Assembly (NCBI GenBank): GCA_011799875.1
Contig: CM022297.1
Span: forward strand, 543,735,970 to 543,799,969
Direction of reading: 5' to 3'
DNA from: Thinopyrum elongatum
Taxonomy: Eukaryota; Streptophyta; Magnoliopsida; Poales; Poaceae
DNA length: 64,000 nt
A program made the translations under genes and the position numbers. Positions 13,701-27,439 of the stretch are shown here, one piece after another. The first letter of the stretch is position 1. The number at the start of each line of letters is the position of its first letter. The notes beneath the pieces are model-generated. The model saw only the letters and a list, made by a program, of their open reading frames with translations, was not told the DNA's origin and did not search any database.

Positions 13701-15579
13701 TCAGGGCCAAAAAGTCCTGCTTAACGCCGAATTTGAGGGTACTCCATGCCTCCTGGAGGAAGCTGGGGGTATGTTCAAGATTCGGATGCTCACCGCGACC
13801 ATTTTGAGTACTTGTGGGTCCGAAACGGACTCCGAATGACAAAGGTATGACCGTTCTCATGAAAACTGGTCCATTATATGGCAGTCCTTGAAAGAATTTC
13901 ACTTTACCGTAAAGCTTTTCTCTGCACCGCCCTGAAATTTTGTGTCCTCGATGCTGGAGATATTGTTTCGACATATATATTGACCGATGCCAGGAATGCC
14001 CTTTGGTTCATGGCTGTCACACACATAAGTTACACCATGCCACACGGCGAAAACAAGGAGTATAAGGCTTATAAGCGCTGGATTTTCATGATTTTACGGC
14101 CAAATGAGATTGCTCGGATCATTGAGCATGTGCAGAAAGCAACGTTTGTCCTTACTGGGGAGACTAATGTCTATAATCAACGTAATTTCTTGAATTTCTT
14201 TCAAAAGGTACTGCCAATGGGTTCAGAAACTTGTTCGAAAAGCAGCGTGGAATCATGTTCTTTGACTTTCAGGGCCAAAAAATCTGCTTAACAGTGAATT
14301 TGAGGGTACTCCAAGCAACCTGGCACAAGCCAGGGTATTTTCCTGTATTCGCACACTCGCCACGAGCATTTTAAGTACTTGTGGGTCCAAAACGGACTCC
14401 GAATGACAAATTTATGACCGTTCTAGTGAAAACCGGTCCATTATATGGCAGTCCTTGAAAGAATTTCACTTTCCCGTGACGCTTTTCTCCGCACCGCCCT
14501 AAAATTTTGTGCCCTCGATGCTGGAGATATTGTGTCCACATATATATTGTCCAATGCCAGGAATGGCCTTTGTTTCCTGGCTGTCACACACATAAGTTAC
14601 ACCATGCCACACGGCGTAAACAAGGAGTATAAGGCTTATAGGCGCTGGATTTTCTTGAATTTACGGCCAAATGGGATTGCCCGGATCATAGAGCATATGC
14701 AGAAAGCAACATTTACCCTTACCGGGGAGACTAATGTCAATAATCAACATAATCTCTCAAATTTCCTTCAAGAGGAAGTGCCAATGGGTTCAGAAACTTG
14801 CTCGAAAAGCAGCGGCGAATCATGTTCTATGACTTTCTGGGCCAAAAAGTCCTGCTTAACACCGAATTTGAGGGTACTTCGAGCCTCCTGGCGCAAGCTG
14901 GGGGTATTTTCTGGATTTGCATGCTCGCCGCGAGCATTCTGAGTACTTGTGGGTCCGAAACGGACTCCGAATGACAAAGTTACGACCATTCTAGTGAACA
15001 CCGGTGCATTATATGGCAGTCCTTGAAAGAAATTCACTTTCCCGTCAAGCTTTTCTCCGCACCGCTTTGAAATTTTGTATCCTCGATGCTGGAGATATTG
15101 GTTCCACATTAATATTGACCGATGCTAGGAATGCCCTTTGGTTCATGGCTGTCACACACATAAGTTACACCATGCCACACGGCGAAAACAAGGAGTATAA
15201 GGCTTATAGGCGCTGGATTTTCTTGAATTTACGGCGAAATGGGATTGCCCGGATCATAGAGCATGTGCAGAAAGCAATGTTTGTCCTTACCAGGGAGACT
15301 AATGTCAATAATCAATGTAATCTCTCGAATTTCCTTCAAAAGGAAATGCCAATGGGTTCAGAAAATTGTTCGAAAAGCAGAGGCGAATCATGTTCTTTGA
15401 CTTTCAGTGCCAAAAATCCTGCTTAACACTGAATTTGAGGTTACTCCAATCCTCCTGGTACAAGCTGAGTGTATTTTCTGGATTTGCACACTCACCGTGA
15501 GCATTTTGAGTACTTGTGGGTCCGAAACGGACTCCGAATGACAAAGTTATGACCGTTCTAGTGAAAACCGGTCCATTAT

Positions 15580-16147
15580 ATGGCAGTCCTTGAAAGAATT
15601 TCACTTTCCCGTGACGCTTTTCTCCGCACCGCCCTGAAATTTCGTTTCCTCGATGCTGGAGATATTGTTTCCACATATATATTTACCGATGCCAGGAATG
15701 CCCTTTGGTTCATGGCTGTCACACACATAAGTTACACCATGCCACACAGCGAAAACAGGGAGTATAAGGCTTATAGGCGCTGGATTTTCTTGAATTTACG
15801 ACCAAATAAGATTTCCCGGATCATAGAGCAGGGGCAAAAAGCAATGTTTACCCTTACCGGGGAGACTAATGTCAATAATCAACATAATCTCTCGAATTTC
15901 CTTCAAAAGGAAGTGCCAATGGGTTCAGAAACTTGTTCGAAAAGCAGCGGCGAATCATGTTCTTTGACTTTCTGGGCCAAAAAGTCCTGCTTAACACCGA
16001 ATTTGAGGGTACTTCAATCCTCCTGGCGCAAGCTGGGGGTATTTTCTGGATTTGCATGCTCGCCGCAAGCATTCTGAGTGCTTGTGGGTCCGAAACGGAC
16101 TCCGAATGACAAAGTTATGACCATTCTAGTGAAAACCGGTCCATTAT
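15580..16147 (+). repeat. Representative satellite monomer (568 bp)
   Basis: This unit is a good reference copy: full length, no internal gap, and every landmark is present. It holds two small dyads: TTCCTT-CAA-AAGGAA at 15898-15912, and a degenerate form of the GCTCG/CGAGC hairpin about 130-150 bp further on. No subrepeat inside the unit was found by eye, so the unit does not look like a simple multimer of a shorter satellite. Phase is arbitrary. Confidence 0.9.
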
Positions 16148-17262
16148 ATGGCAGTCCTTGAAAGAATTTCACTTTCCCATGACGCTTTTCTCCTCACCGC
16201 CCTGAAATTTTGTATCCTCGATGCTGGAGATATTGTTTCCACCTATAAATTAACCGATGCCAGGAAAGCCCTTTGGATCATGGCTGTCACACACATAAGT
16301 TACACCATGACACACAGCGAAAACAAGAAGTATAAGGCTTATAGGCGCTGGATTTTCTTGAATTTACGGTCAAATGGGATTGCCCGGATCATAGAGCATG
16401 TGCAGAAAGCAACGTTTGTCCTTGCTGGGTAGGTTAATGTCTATAATCAACATAATATCTCGAATTTCCTTCAAAAGGATGTGCCAATGGGTTTAGAAAC
16501 TTGCTTGAAAAGCAGCGGTGACTCATGTTCTTTGACTTTCAGGGCCAAAAATCCTGCTTAATGGTGAATTTGAGGGTATTTCGTGCCTCCTGGCACAAGC
16601 CGGGGGTATTTTCTTAATTCGCAGGCCCGCTGCAAACATTTTGAGTACTTGTGGGTCCAAAACGGACTCCGAATGAGAAATTTATGACCGTTCTTGTGAA
16701 AACCAGCCCATTATATGGCAGTCCTTGAAAGAATTTCACTTTCCCGTGACGCTTTTCTCTGCACCGCCCTAAAATTTTGTGTCCTCGATGCTAGAGATAT
16801 TGTCTCCACATATATATTGAATGATGCCAGGAATGCCCTTTGGTTCCTGGCTGTCAAACACATAAGCTACACCATGCCACACGGCAAAAACAAGGAGTAT
16901 AAGGCTTATAGGAGCTGGATTTTCTAGAATTTACGGCCAAATGGCATTGCTCGGATCATAGAGCATGTGCAGAAAGCAACATTTGTACTTACCGGGGAGA
17001 CTAATGTCAATAATCAACATAATCTCTCGAATTTCCTTCAAAAGGAAGTGCCAATGGGTTCAGAAACTTGTTTGAAAAGCAGCGGCGAATCATGTTATTT
17101 GACTTTCAGGGCCAAAAATTCTTGCTTAATGCCAATTTTGAGCGTACTCCGAGCCTCCTAGCAGAAGCTTGGGGTATTTTCTGGATTCGCATGCTCGCCG
17201 TGAGCATTTTGAGTACTTGTGGGTCTGAAACGGACTCCGAATGACAAAGTTATGACCGTTCT

Positions 17263-17460
17263 AAAAGCACCGGCGAATCATGTTCTTTGACTTTCAGGGC
17301 CAAAAGGTCCTGCTTAACGCCGAATTTGAGGGTACTCCATGCCTCCTGGAGGAAGCTGGGGGTATGTTCTAGATTCGGATGCTCACCGCGACCAGTTTGA
17401 GTACTTGTGGGACCGAAACGGACTCCGAATGACAAAGTTATGACCGTTCTAGTGAAAACC
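17263..17460 (+). repeat. Truncated satellite unit, partner of 8623-8780
   Basis: Carries the same TTCTA/AAAGCACCGG junction as 8623 but keeps the 41 bp lost there (CCAGTTTGAGTACTTGTGGG follows the deletion point). It is the more complete form of the shared deletion. Confidence 0.83.
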
Positions 17461-19399
17461 GGTCCATTATATGGCAGTCCTTGAAAGAATTTCACTTTCC
17501 TCTGACGCTTTTCTCTGCACCACCCTAAAATTTTGTGTCCTCGATGCTAGAGATATTGTTTCAACATATATATTGACCGATGCTAGGAATGCCCTTTGGT
17601 TCATGGCTTTCACACACATAAGTTACACCATGCCACATGGCGAAAACAAGGAGTATAAGGCTTATAGGCGCTAGATTTTCTTGATTTTACGGCCAAATGA
17701 GATTGCCCGGATCATAGAGCACGTGCAGAAAGCAACGTTTGTCCTTACTGGGGAGACTAATGTCTATAATCAACGTAATCTCTCGAATTTCTTTCAAAAG
17801 GTAGTGCCAACGGGTTCAGAAACTTGTTCGAAAAGCAGCGGCGAATCATGTTCTTTGACTTTTAGGGCCAAAAACCTGCTTAACGCTGAATTTGAGGGTA
17901 CTCCAAGCCTCTTGGCGCAAGTCGGGGTATTTTCCTGTATTGGCACACTCGCTGCGAGCATTTTGAGTACTTGTGGGTCCAAAACGGACTCCGAATGACA
18001 AATTTATGACCGTTCTAGTGAAAACCGCTCCATTATATGGCAGTCATGGAAAGAATTTCACTTTCCTGTGAAGCTTTTCTCCGCACCGCCCTGAAATTTT
18101 GCGTCTTCGATGTTGGAGATATTATTTCCACATATATATTGACCAATGCCAGGAATGGCCTTTGGTTCCTGGCTGTCACACACATAAGTTACACCATGCC
18201 ACACGGCAAAAACAAGGAGTATAAGGCTTATAGGCGCTAGATTTTCTTGAATTTACGGCCAAATGGGATTGCCCGGATTATAGAGCATGTGTAGAAAGCA
18301 AAGTTTGTCCTTACCGGGGAGACTAATGTCTATAATCAACATAATATCTCAAATTTCCTTCAAAAGGAAGTGCCAATGGGTTCAGAAACTTGTTCGAAAA
18401 GTAGCGGTGAATCATGTTCTTTGACTTTTAGGGCCAAAAAGTCCTGCTTAACACCGATTTTGAGGGGACTCCAATCCTCTTGGCCCAAGCCGGGGGTATT
18501 TCTGGGTTCGCACACTCGCTGTGAGCATTTTGAGTACTTGTGGGTCCAAAACGGACTCCGAATGACAAAGTTATGACCGTTCTAGTGAAAACCGGTCCAT
18601 TATATGGCAGTCCTTGAAAGAATTTCACTTTCCTCTGACGCTTTTCTCTGCACCACCCTAAAATTTTGTGTCCTCGATGCTAGAGATATTGTTTCAACAT
18701 ATATATTGACCGATGCTAGGAATGCCCTTTGGTTCATGGCTTTCACACACATAAGTTACACCATGCCACACGGCGAAAACAAGGAGAATAAGGCTTATAG
18801 GCGCTAGATTTTCTTGATTTTACGGCCAAATGAGATTGCCCGGATCATAGAGCACGTGCAGAAAGCAACGTTTGTCCTTACTGGGGAGACTAATGTCTAT
18901 AATCAACGTAATCTCTCAAATTTCTTTCAAAAGGTAGTGCCAATGGGTTCAGAAACTTGTTCGAAAAGCATTGGCGAATCATGTTCTTTGACTTTTAGGG
19001 CCAAAAAACCTGCTTAACGCTGAATTTGAGGGTACTCCAAACCTCCTGGCACACTCGCTGCGAGCATTTTGAGTACTTGTGGGTCCAAAACGGACTCCGA
19101 ATGACAAATTTATTACCGTTCTAGTGAAAACCGCTCCATTATATGGCAGTCCTTGAAAGAATTTCACTTTCCTGTGACGCTTTTCTCCGCACCGCCCTGA
19201 AATTTTGTGTCCTCAATGTTGGAGATATTGTTTCCACATATATATCGACCGATGCTAGGAATGCCCTTTGGTTCATGGCTGTCACACACATAAGTTACAC
19301 CATGCCACACGGCGAAAACAAGGAGTAAAAGGCTTACAAGCGCTGGATTTTCTTGAATTTATGGCCAAATGGGATTTCCCGGATCATAGAGCATGTGCA

Positions 19400-21929
19400 G
19401 AAAGCAATGTTCCCTTGAAAACGAAGCGCCAATGGATTCAGAAACTTGTTCGAAAAGCAGCGGCGAATCATGTTCTTTTACTTTCAGGGATAAAAAGTCC
19501 TGTTTGACACTAAATTTGAGGGTACTCCGTGCCTCCTAGAGCAAGCCGGCAGTATTTTCTAGATTCGCACGCTCACCACGAGCATTTTGAGTACTTGTGT
19601 GTCCAAAACGGACTCCGAATGACAAAGTTATGACCGTTCTAGTGAAAACCGGTCCATTATATGGCAGTCCTTGAAAGAATTTCACTTTCCCGTGACGCTT
19701 TTCTCCGCACTGTCATCAATTTTTGTATCCTCGATGCTGGAGATATTGTTTCCACATATATATTGACCGATGCCAGGAATGCCCTTTGGTTCATGGTTGT
19801 CACACACATAAGTTACACCATGCCACACGGCGAAAACAAGGAGTATAAAGCTTATAGGTGCTGGATTTTCTTGAATTTACGGCCAAATGGGATTGCCCGG
19901 ATCATAGAGCATGTGCAGAAAGCAATGTTTGTCCTTATCAGGGAGACTAATGGCAATAATCAATGTAATCTCTTGAATTTCCTTCAAAAGGAAGTGCCAA
20001 TGGGTTCAGAAACTTGTTCGAAAAGCAGCGGCGAATCAAGTTCTTTGACTTTCACGGCCAAAAAGTCCTGCTTAACACTGAATTTGAGGGTACTCTGAGC
20101 CTCCTGGTGCAAGTCGAGGGTATTTTCTAGATTCGCACGCTTGCTGCGATCATTTTGAGTTCTTGTGGGTCTGAAACGGACTCTGAATGACAAAGTTATG
20201 ACCATTCTAGTGAAAACCGATCCATTATATGGCAGTCCTTGAAAGAATTTCACTTTCCCGTGACGCTTTTCTCCGCACCGCCCTGAAATTTTGTGTCCTC
20301 GATGCTGGAGATATTGTTTCCACATATATATCGACCGATGCTAGGAATGCCCTTTGGTTCATGGCTGTCACACACATAAGTTACACCATGCCACACGGCG
20401 AAAACAAGGAGTATAAGGCTTACAAGCGCTGGATTTTCTTGAATTTACGGCCAAATGGGATTGCCCGGATCATAGAGCATTGCAGAAAGCAAGGTTTGTC
20501 TTTACCGGGGAGACTAATGTCTATAAACAACATAATCTCTAGAATTTCGTTCAAAAGGAAGTGCCAATGGGCTGAGAAACTTGTTCAAAAAGCAGAGGAG
20601 AATCATGTTCTTTGACTTTCAGGGCCAAAAAGTCCTGCTTAACGCCGAGTTTGAGGGTACTACGAGCCTCCTGGTGCAAGATGGGGGTATTTTTCAGATT
20701 TGCACGCTCATGCGCGAGCATTTTGAGTACTTGTGGGTCCGAAACGGACTCCGAATGACAAAGTTATGACCGTTCTATTGAAAACCGGTCCATTATATGG
20801 CAGTCCTTGAAATAATTTCACTTTCCCGTGACGCTTTTCTCCGCACCGCCTTGAAATTTTGTGTCCTCGATGCTGGAGATATTGTTTCCACATATATATT
20901 GATCGATGCCAGGAATGCCCTTTGGTTCATGGCTGTCACACACATAAGTTACACGATGCCACATGGCGAAAACAAGGAGTATAAGGCTTGTAGGCGCTGG
21001 ATTTTCTTGAATTTACGGCCAAATGGGATTGCCCGGATCATAGAGCATGTGCAGAAACCAATGTTCCATTCAAAACGAAGCGCCAATGGATTCAGAAAAT
21101 TGTTCGAAAAGCAGCGGCGAATCATGTTCTTTTACTTTCAGGGACAAAAAGTCCTGTTTAACACTGAATTTGAGGGTACTCCGAGCCTCCTAGAGCAAGC
21201 CGGCAGTATTTTCTAGATTCGCACGCTCACCACGAGCATTTTGAGTACTTGTGTGTCCAAAACGGACTCCGAATGACAAAGTTATGACCGTTCTAGTGAA
21301 AACCGGTCCATTATATGGCAGTCCTTGAAAGAATTTCACTTTCCCGTGACGCTTTTCTCCGCACTGTCATCAATTTTTGTATCCTCGATGCTGGAGATAT
21401 TGTTTCCACATATATATTGACCGATGCCAGGAATGCCCTTTGGTTCATGGTTGTCACACACATAAGTTACACCATGCCACACGGCGAAAACAAGGAGTAT
21501 AAAGCTTATAGGTGCTGGATTTTCTTGAATTTACGGCCAAATGGGATTGCCCGGATCATAGAGCATGTGCAGAAAGCAATGTTTGTCCTTATCAGGGAGA
21601 CTAATGGCAATAATCAATGTAATCTCTTGAATTTCCTTCAAAAGGAAGTGCCAATGGGTTCAGAAACTTGTTCGAAAAGCAGCGGCGAATCAAGTTCTTT
21701 GACTTTCACGGCCAAAAAGTCCTGCTTAACACTGAATTTGAGGGTACTCTGAGCCTCCTGGTGGAAGCCGAGGGTATTTTCTAGATTCGCACGCTTGCTG
21801 CGATCATTTTGAGTTCTTGTGGGTCTGAAACGGACTCTGAATGACAAAGTTATGACCATTCTAGTGAAAACCGATCCATTATATGGCAGTCCTTGAAAGA
21901 ATTTCACTTTCCCGTGACGCTTTTCTCCT
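19400..21929 (+). repeat. Three-unit higher-order repeat, period 1,654 bp
   Basis: The stretch of about 875 bp from 19400 to 20275 recurs at 21055-21929 with an offset of 1,654 bp (19661/21315, 19984/21638, 20229/21883). The units at 19661 and 21315 are nearly identical, including rare changes such as GCACTGTCATCAATTTTTG. Three units make up the period: 518 + 568 + 568 bp. The 518-bp units (19143 and 20797) share a deletion of about 50 bp after GCAATGTTC or CCAATGTTC, which joins directly to AAAACGAAGCGCC. Confidence 0.85.
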
Positions 21930-24900
21930 CACTGCCCTGAAATTTTGTGTCCTTGATGCTAGAGATATTGTTTCCACATATATATTGGCCGATGCCACCA
22001 ATTCCCTTTGGTTCATGGCTGTCACACACATAAGTTACACCATGCCACATGGCGAAAGCAAGGAGTATAAGGCTTATAGGCGCTGGATTTTCTTGAATTT
22101 ATGGCTAAATGGGATTGCCCGGATCATAGAGCATGTGAAGAAAGCACCGTTTGTCCTTACTGGGGAGACTAATGTCAATAATCAATGTAATCTCTCGAAT
22201 TTCCTTCAAAAGGAAATGCCAATGGGTTCAGGAAATTTTTCGAAAAGCAGCGGTGAATCATGTTCTTTGACTTTCAGGGCCAAAAATTCGTATGCTCACC
22301 GCAAGCATTTTGAGTACTTGTGGGTCCGAAACGAACTTCGAATGACAAAGTTATGACCGTTCTAGTGAAAACCGGTCCATTATATGGCAGTCCTTGAAAG
22401 AATTTCACTTTCCCGTGACGCTTTTCTCCGCACTGCCATGAAATTTTGTGTCCTTGATGACGGAGATGTTGTTTCCACATATATATTGATCGGTGCCAAG
22501 AATGACCTTTGGTTCATGGCTGTCACACACATAAGTTACACCATGCCACACGGTGAAAACAAGGAGTATAAGGCTTATAGGCGCTGGATTTTCTTGAATT
22601 TACGGCCAAATGGGATTGCTCGGATCATAGAGCATGTCTAGAAAGCAATGTTTATCCTTACAATGGAGCCTAATGTCTATAATCAATGTAATCTCTCGAA
22701 TTTCATTCGAAAGGAAGTGCCAATGGGCTCAGAAACTTGTTCGAAAAGCAGCGGCGAATCATGTTCTTTGACTTTCAGGGCCAAAAATCCTGCTTAACGC
22801 CAAATTGGAGGGTACTTCGAGCATCATGTCGCAAGCTGGTGGTATTTTCTGGATTTGCACGCTCACCGCGAGCATTTTGAGTACTTGTGTGTCCGAAACG
22901 GACTCCGAATGACAAAGTTATGACCGTTCTAGTGAAAACCGGTCCATTATATGGCAGTCCTTGAAACAATTTCTCTTTCCCGTGATGCTTTTCTCTGCAC
23001 CGCCCAGAAATTTTGTGTCCTCGATGCTGGAGATGTTGTTTCCACATATATATTCACCGATGGTTCCTGGCTGTCACACACATAAGTTACACCATGCCAC
23101 ACGGCGAAAACAAGGAGTATAAGGCTTATAGGCGGTGGATTTTCTTGAATTTATGGCTAAATGGGATTGCCCGGATCATAGAGCATGTGCAGAAAGCAAC
23201 ATTTGTAATTACCGGGGAGACTAATGTCTATTATCAATGTAATCTCTCGAATTTCCTTCAAAAGGAAGTGCCAACGGGTTCAGAAACTTGTTCGAAAAGC
23301 AGCCGCGAATCATGTTCTTTGACTTTCAGGGCCAAAAAGTCCTGCTTAACACCGAATTTGAGGGTACTCTGAGCCTCCTGGTGGAAGCCAGGGCTATTTT
23401 CTAGATTCGCATGCTCGCAGCGAGCATTTTGAGTACTTCTGGGTCCGAAACGGACTCCGAATGACAAAGTTATGACCGTTCTAGTGAAAGCCGGTCCATT
23501 ATATGGCAGTCCTTGAAAGAATTTCACTTTCCCGTGACGCTTTTCTCCGCACCACCCTGAAATTTTGTGTCCTCGATGCTGGACATATTGTTTCCACATA
23601 TATATCGACCGATACCAGGAATGCCCTTTGGTTCATGGCTGTCACACACATAAGTTACACCATGCCACACGATGAAAACAAGGAGTGTAAGGCTTATAGG
23701 CACTGGATTTTCTTGAATTTACGGCCAAACGGGATTGCCCGGATCATAGATCATGTGAAGAAAGCAACGTTTGTCCTTACCGGGGAGAGTAATGTCTATA
23801 ATAAACATAATCTCTCAAATTTCCTTCAAAAGGAAGTGCCAATGGGTTCAAAAACTTGTTCGAAAAGCAGCGGCGAATCATGTTCTTTGACTTTCAGGGC
23901 CAAAAATTCCTGCTTAACCCTGAATTTGACGGTACTCCGAGCCTCCTGGCACAATCCGGTGGTCTTTTCTGGATTCGCCCGCTCGGTGCGAGCATTTGAG
24001 TACTTGTGGGTCAGAAACAGACTTCGAATGACAAATTTATGACCGTTCTAGTGAAAACCGGTTCATTATAAGGCATTCCTTGAAAGAATTTTACTTTCCC
24101 GAGATGCTTTTCTCCGCACCGCCCTGAAATTTTGTGTCCTCGATGCTGGAGATATTGTTTCCACATAAATATTGACCGATGCCAGGAATGCCATTTGATT
24201 CATGGCTGTCAAACACATAAGTTACACCATGCCACATGGCGAAAACAAGGAGTATAAGGTTTATAGGCACAGGATTTTCTTGAATTTACGGCCAAATGTG
24301 ATTGCCCGGATCATAGAGCATGTGCAGAAAGCAATGTTTGTACTTACTGGGGAGAATAATGTCTATAATCATCAAGATCTCTTGAATTTCTTTCAAAAGG
24401 AAGTGCCAATGTGTTCAGAAACTTGTATGAAAAGCAGCGGCAAATCATGTTCTTTGACTTTCAGGGCCAAAATGTCTTGCTTAACACCGAATTTGAGGGT
24501 ACACTGAGCCTCCTGGCACAAGCTGGGGGTATTTTCTAGATTCGCATGCTCAACGCAAGCATTTTGAGTACTTGTGGGTCTGAAACGGACTTCGAATGAC
24601 AAAGTTATGACCGTTCTATTGAAAACCGGTCCATTATATGGCAGTCCTTGAAAGAATTTCACTTTCCCGTGAAGCTTTTCTCCGCACCGCTCTAAAATTT
24701 TGTGTCCTCGATGCTGGAGATATTGTTTCCACATATATATTGACTGATGCCAGGAATGCCCTTTGGTTCATGGCTGTCACACACATAAGTTACACCATGC
24801 CACACGGTGAAAACAAGGGGTATAAGGCTTATAGGCGCTGGATTTTCTTGAATTTATAGCCAAATGGGATTGCCCGGATCATAGAGCATGTGCAGAAAGC

Positions 24901-27439
24901 AATGTTTGTCCTTACTGGGGACACTAATGTCTATAATCAATGTAATCTCTTCAATTTCCTTCAAAAGGAAGTGACAATGGGTTGAGAAACTTGTTCTAAA
25001 ACAGCGGTGAATCATGTTCTTTGACTTTTAGGGCAAAAAAGTCCTACTTAATGCCAAATTTGAGGGTACTCCGAGCCTCCTGGTGCAAGCTAGGAGTAAT
25101 TTCTGAATTCGCATGCTCACCAAGAGCATTTTGAGTACATGTGGGTCCAAAACGGACTCCGAATGACAAAGTTATGACCGTTCTAGTGAAAACCGGTCCA
25201 TTATATGGTAGTCCTTGAAAGAATTTCACTTTCCCGTGACGCTTTTCTCCGCACCACCCTGAAATTTTCTGTCCTCGATGCTGGAGATATTGTTTCCACA
25301 TATATATTAACCGATGCTAGGAATGCCCTTTGGTTCATGGCTGTCAGACACATAAGTTACAGCATGCCAGACGGTGAAAACAAGGAGTATAAGGCTTATA
25401 GGCGCTGGATTTTCTTGAATTTACGACCAAATGAGATTGCCCGGATCATAGAGCATGTCCAGAAAGCTATGTTTGTCCTTACCAGGAGACTAATGTCTAT
25501 AATCAACATAATATCTCAAATTTCTTTCAAAAGGAAGTGCCAATGGGTTCAGAAACTTGTTCGAAAAGCAGCGGCGAATCATGTTCTATGACTTTGAGGG
25601 CCAAAAAGTCCTGCTTAACGCCAGATTTGAGGGTACTCCGAGCCTCCTGGCGTAAGCTAGTGGTATTTTCTGGATTTGCACGCTCGCGGGTGATCATTTT
25701 GAGTACTTGTGGGTCCGTAACGGACTCCGAATGACAAAGTTATGACCGTTCTAGTGAAAACCGGTCCATTATATGGCAGTCCTTGAAAGAATTTCACTTT
25801 CCCGTGACGCTTTTCTCCGCACCTCCCTGAAATATTGTGTCCTCTATGCTGGAGATATTGTTTCCACATATATATTGACCGATGCCAGGAATGTCCTTTG
25901 GTTCATGGCTATCACACACATGATTTGCACGATGCCACACGGCGAAAACAAGGAGTATAAGGCTTATAGGCGCTGGATTTTCATAAATTTACAGCTAAAT
26001 GTGATTGCTCGGATCATAGAGCATGTGCAAAAAGCAATGTTTGTCCTTACTAGGGAGACTAATGTCTATAATCAATGTAATCTCTCGAATTTTCTTCAAA
26101 AGGAAGTGACAATCGGTTCAGAAACTTGTTCGAAAAGCAGCGGCGAATCATGTTATTTGACTTTCATGGTAAAAAAGTCCTGCTTAACACTGAATTTGAG
26201 GGTACTCTGAGGCTCCTGGTGCATGCTGGAGGTATTTTCTGGATTCGCACATTTTCCGCAATCATTTTGAGTAGTTGTGGGTCTGAAACGGACTCCGAAT
26301 GACAAAGTTATGACCATTCTAGTGAAAACCGGTCCATTATATGGCAGTCCTTGAAAGAATTTCATTTTCCCGTGATGCTTTTCTCCGCACTGCCCTGAAA
26401 TTTTGTGTCCTTGATGCTGGAGATATTGTTACCAGATATATATTGGCCGATGCCACCAATTCCCTTTGGTTCATGGCTGTCACACAGATAAGTTACACAA
26501 TGCCACACGACAAAAATAAAGAGTATATGGCTTATAGGGGGTGGATTTTCTTGAATTTACGGCTAAATGGGATTGCCCGGATCATAGAGCATGTGCAAAA
26601 AGCAATGTTTGTCCTTACTTGGGAGAATAATGTCAATAATCAATGTAATCTCTTGAATTTCCTTCAACAGGAAATGCCAATGGGTTCAGAAAATTGTTCG
26701 AAAAGCAGTGGTGAATCATGTTTTTGAAGTTTCAGGGCCAAAAAGTCCTGCTTAATGCTGAATTCGAGGGTACTCCGAGCCTCTTGGCCCAAGCCGGGGG
26801 TATTTTCTGGATTCGCACGCTCGCCGCGAGCATTTTGAGTACTTGTGTTTCCGAAACGGACTTCAAATGACAAAGTTATGACCGTTCTAGTGAAAACCGG
26901 TCCATTATATGGCAGTCCTTGAAAGAATTTCAATTTCCCGTGACGCTTTTCTCCGCACCACAATGAAATTTTGTGTCCTTGAAGCTGGAGATATTGTTTC
27001 CACATATATATTGATCGATGCCGGGAATGCCCTCTGGTTCATGGCTGTCACACACATAAGTTACACCATGCCACACGGTTAAAACAAGGAGTATATGGCT
27101 TATAGGCGCTGGATTTTCTTGAATTTACGGCCAAATGGGATTGCCCAGATCGTAAAGCATGCGCAGAAAGCAATGTTTGTCCTTACTGGGGAGACTAATG
27201 TCTATAATCAACGTAATCTCTCGAATTACATTCAAAAGGAAGTGCCTATGGTTTCAGAAACTTTCAGGGCCAAAAATCCTGCTTAACACCGAATTTGAGG
27301 GTACTCCGAGCCTCCTGGTACAAGCCGGTGGTCTTTTCTAGATTCGCACGCTCGCTGCAAGCATTTTGAGTATTGATGGATCTGAAACGGACTCCGAATG
27401 ACAAAGTTATGACCGTTCTAGTGAAAACCGGTCCATTAT

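Larger units (their letters stand above)
14700..19243 (+). repeat. Segmental duplication, copy 2 (partner 6060-10590)
   Basis: Second copy of the block described at 6060-10590. At its right end the match to copy 1 stops around 19243. There the sequence switches from the TTGACCAATGCC variant expected from copy 1 to TCGACCGATGCT, the form seen at about 20331. This is what an unequal exchange between two array positions would leave. The last unit of the block (18604-19142) is only 539 bp because about 28 bp are missing near 19050 relative to 10380. Confidence 0.82.
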
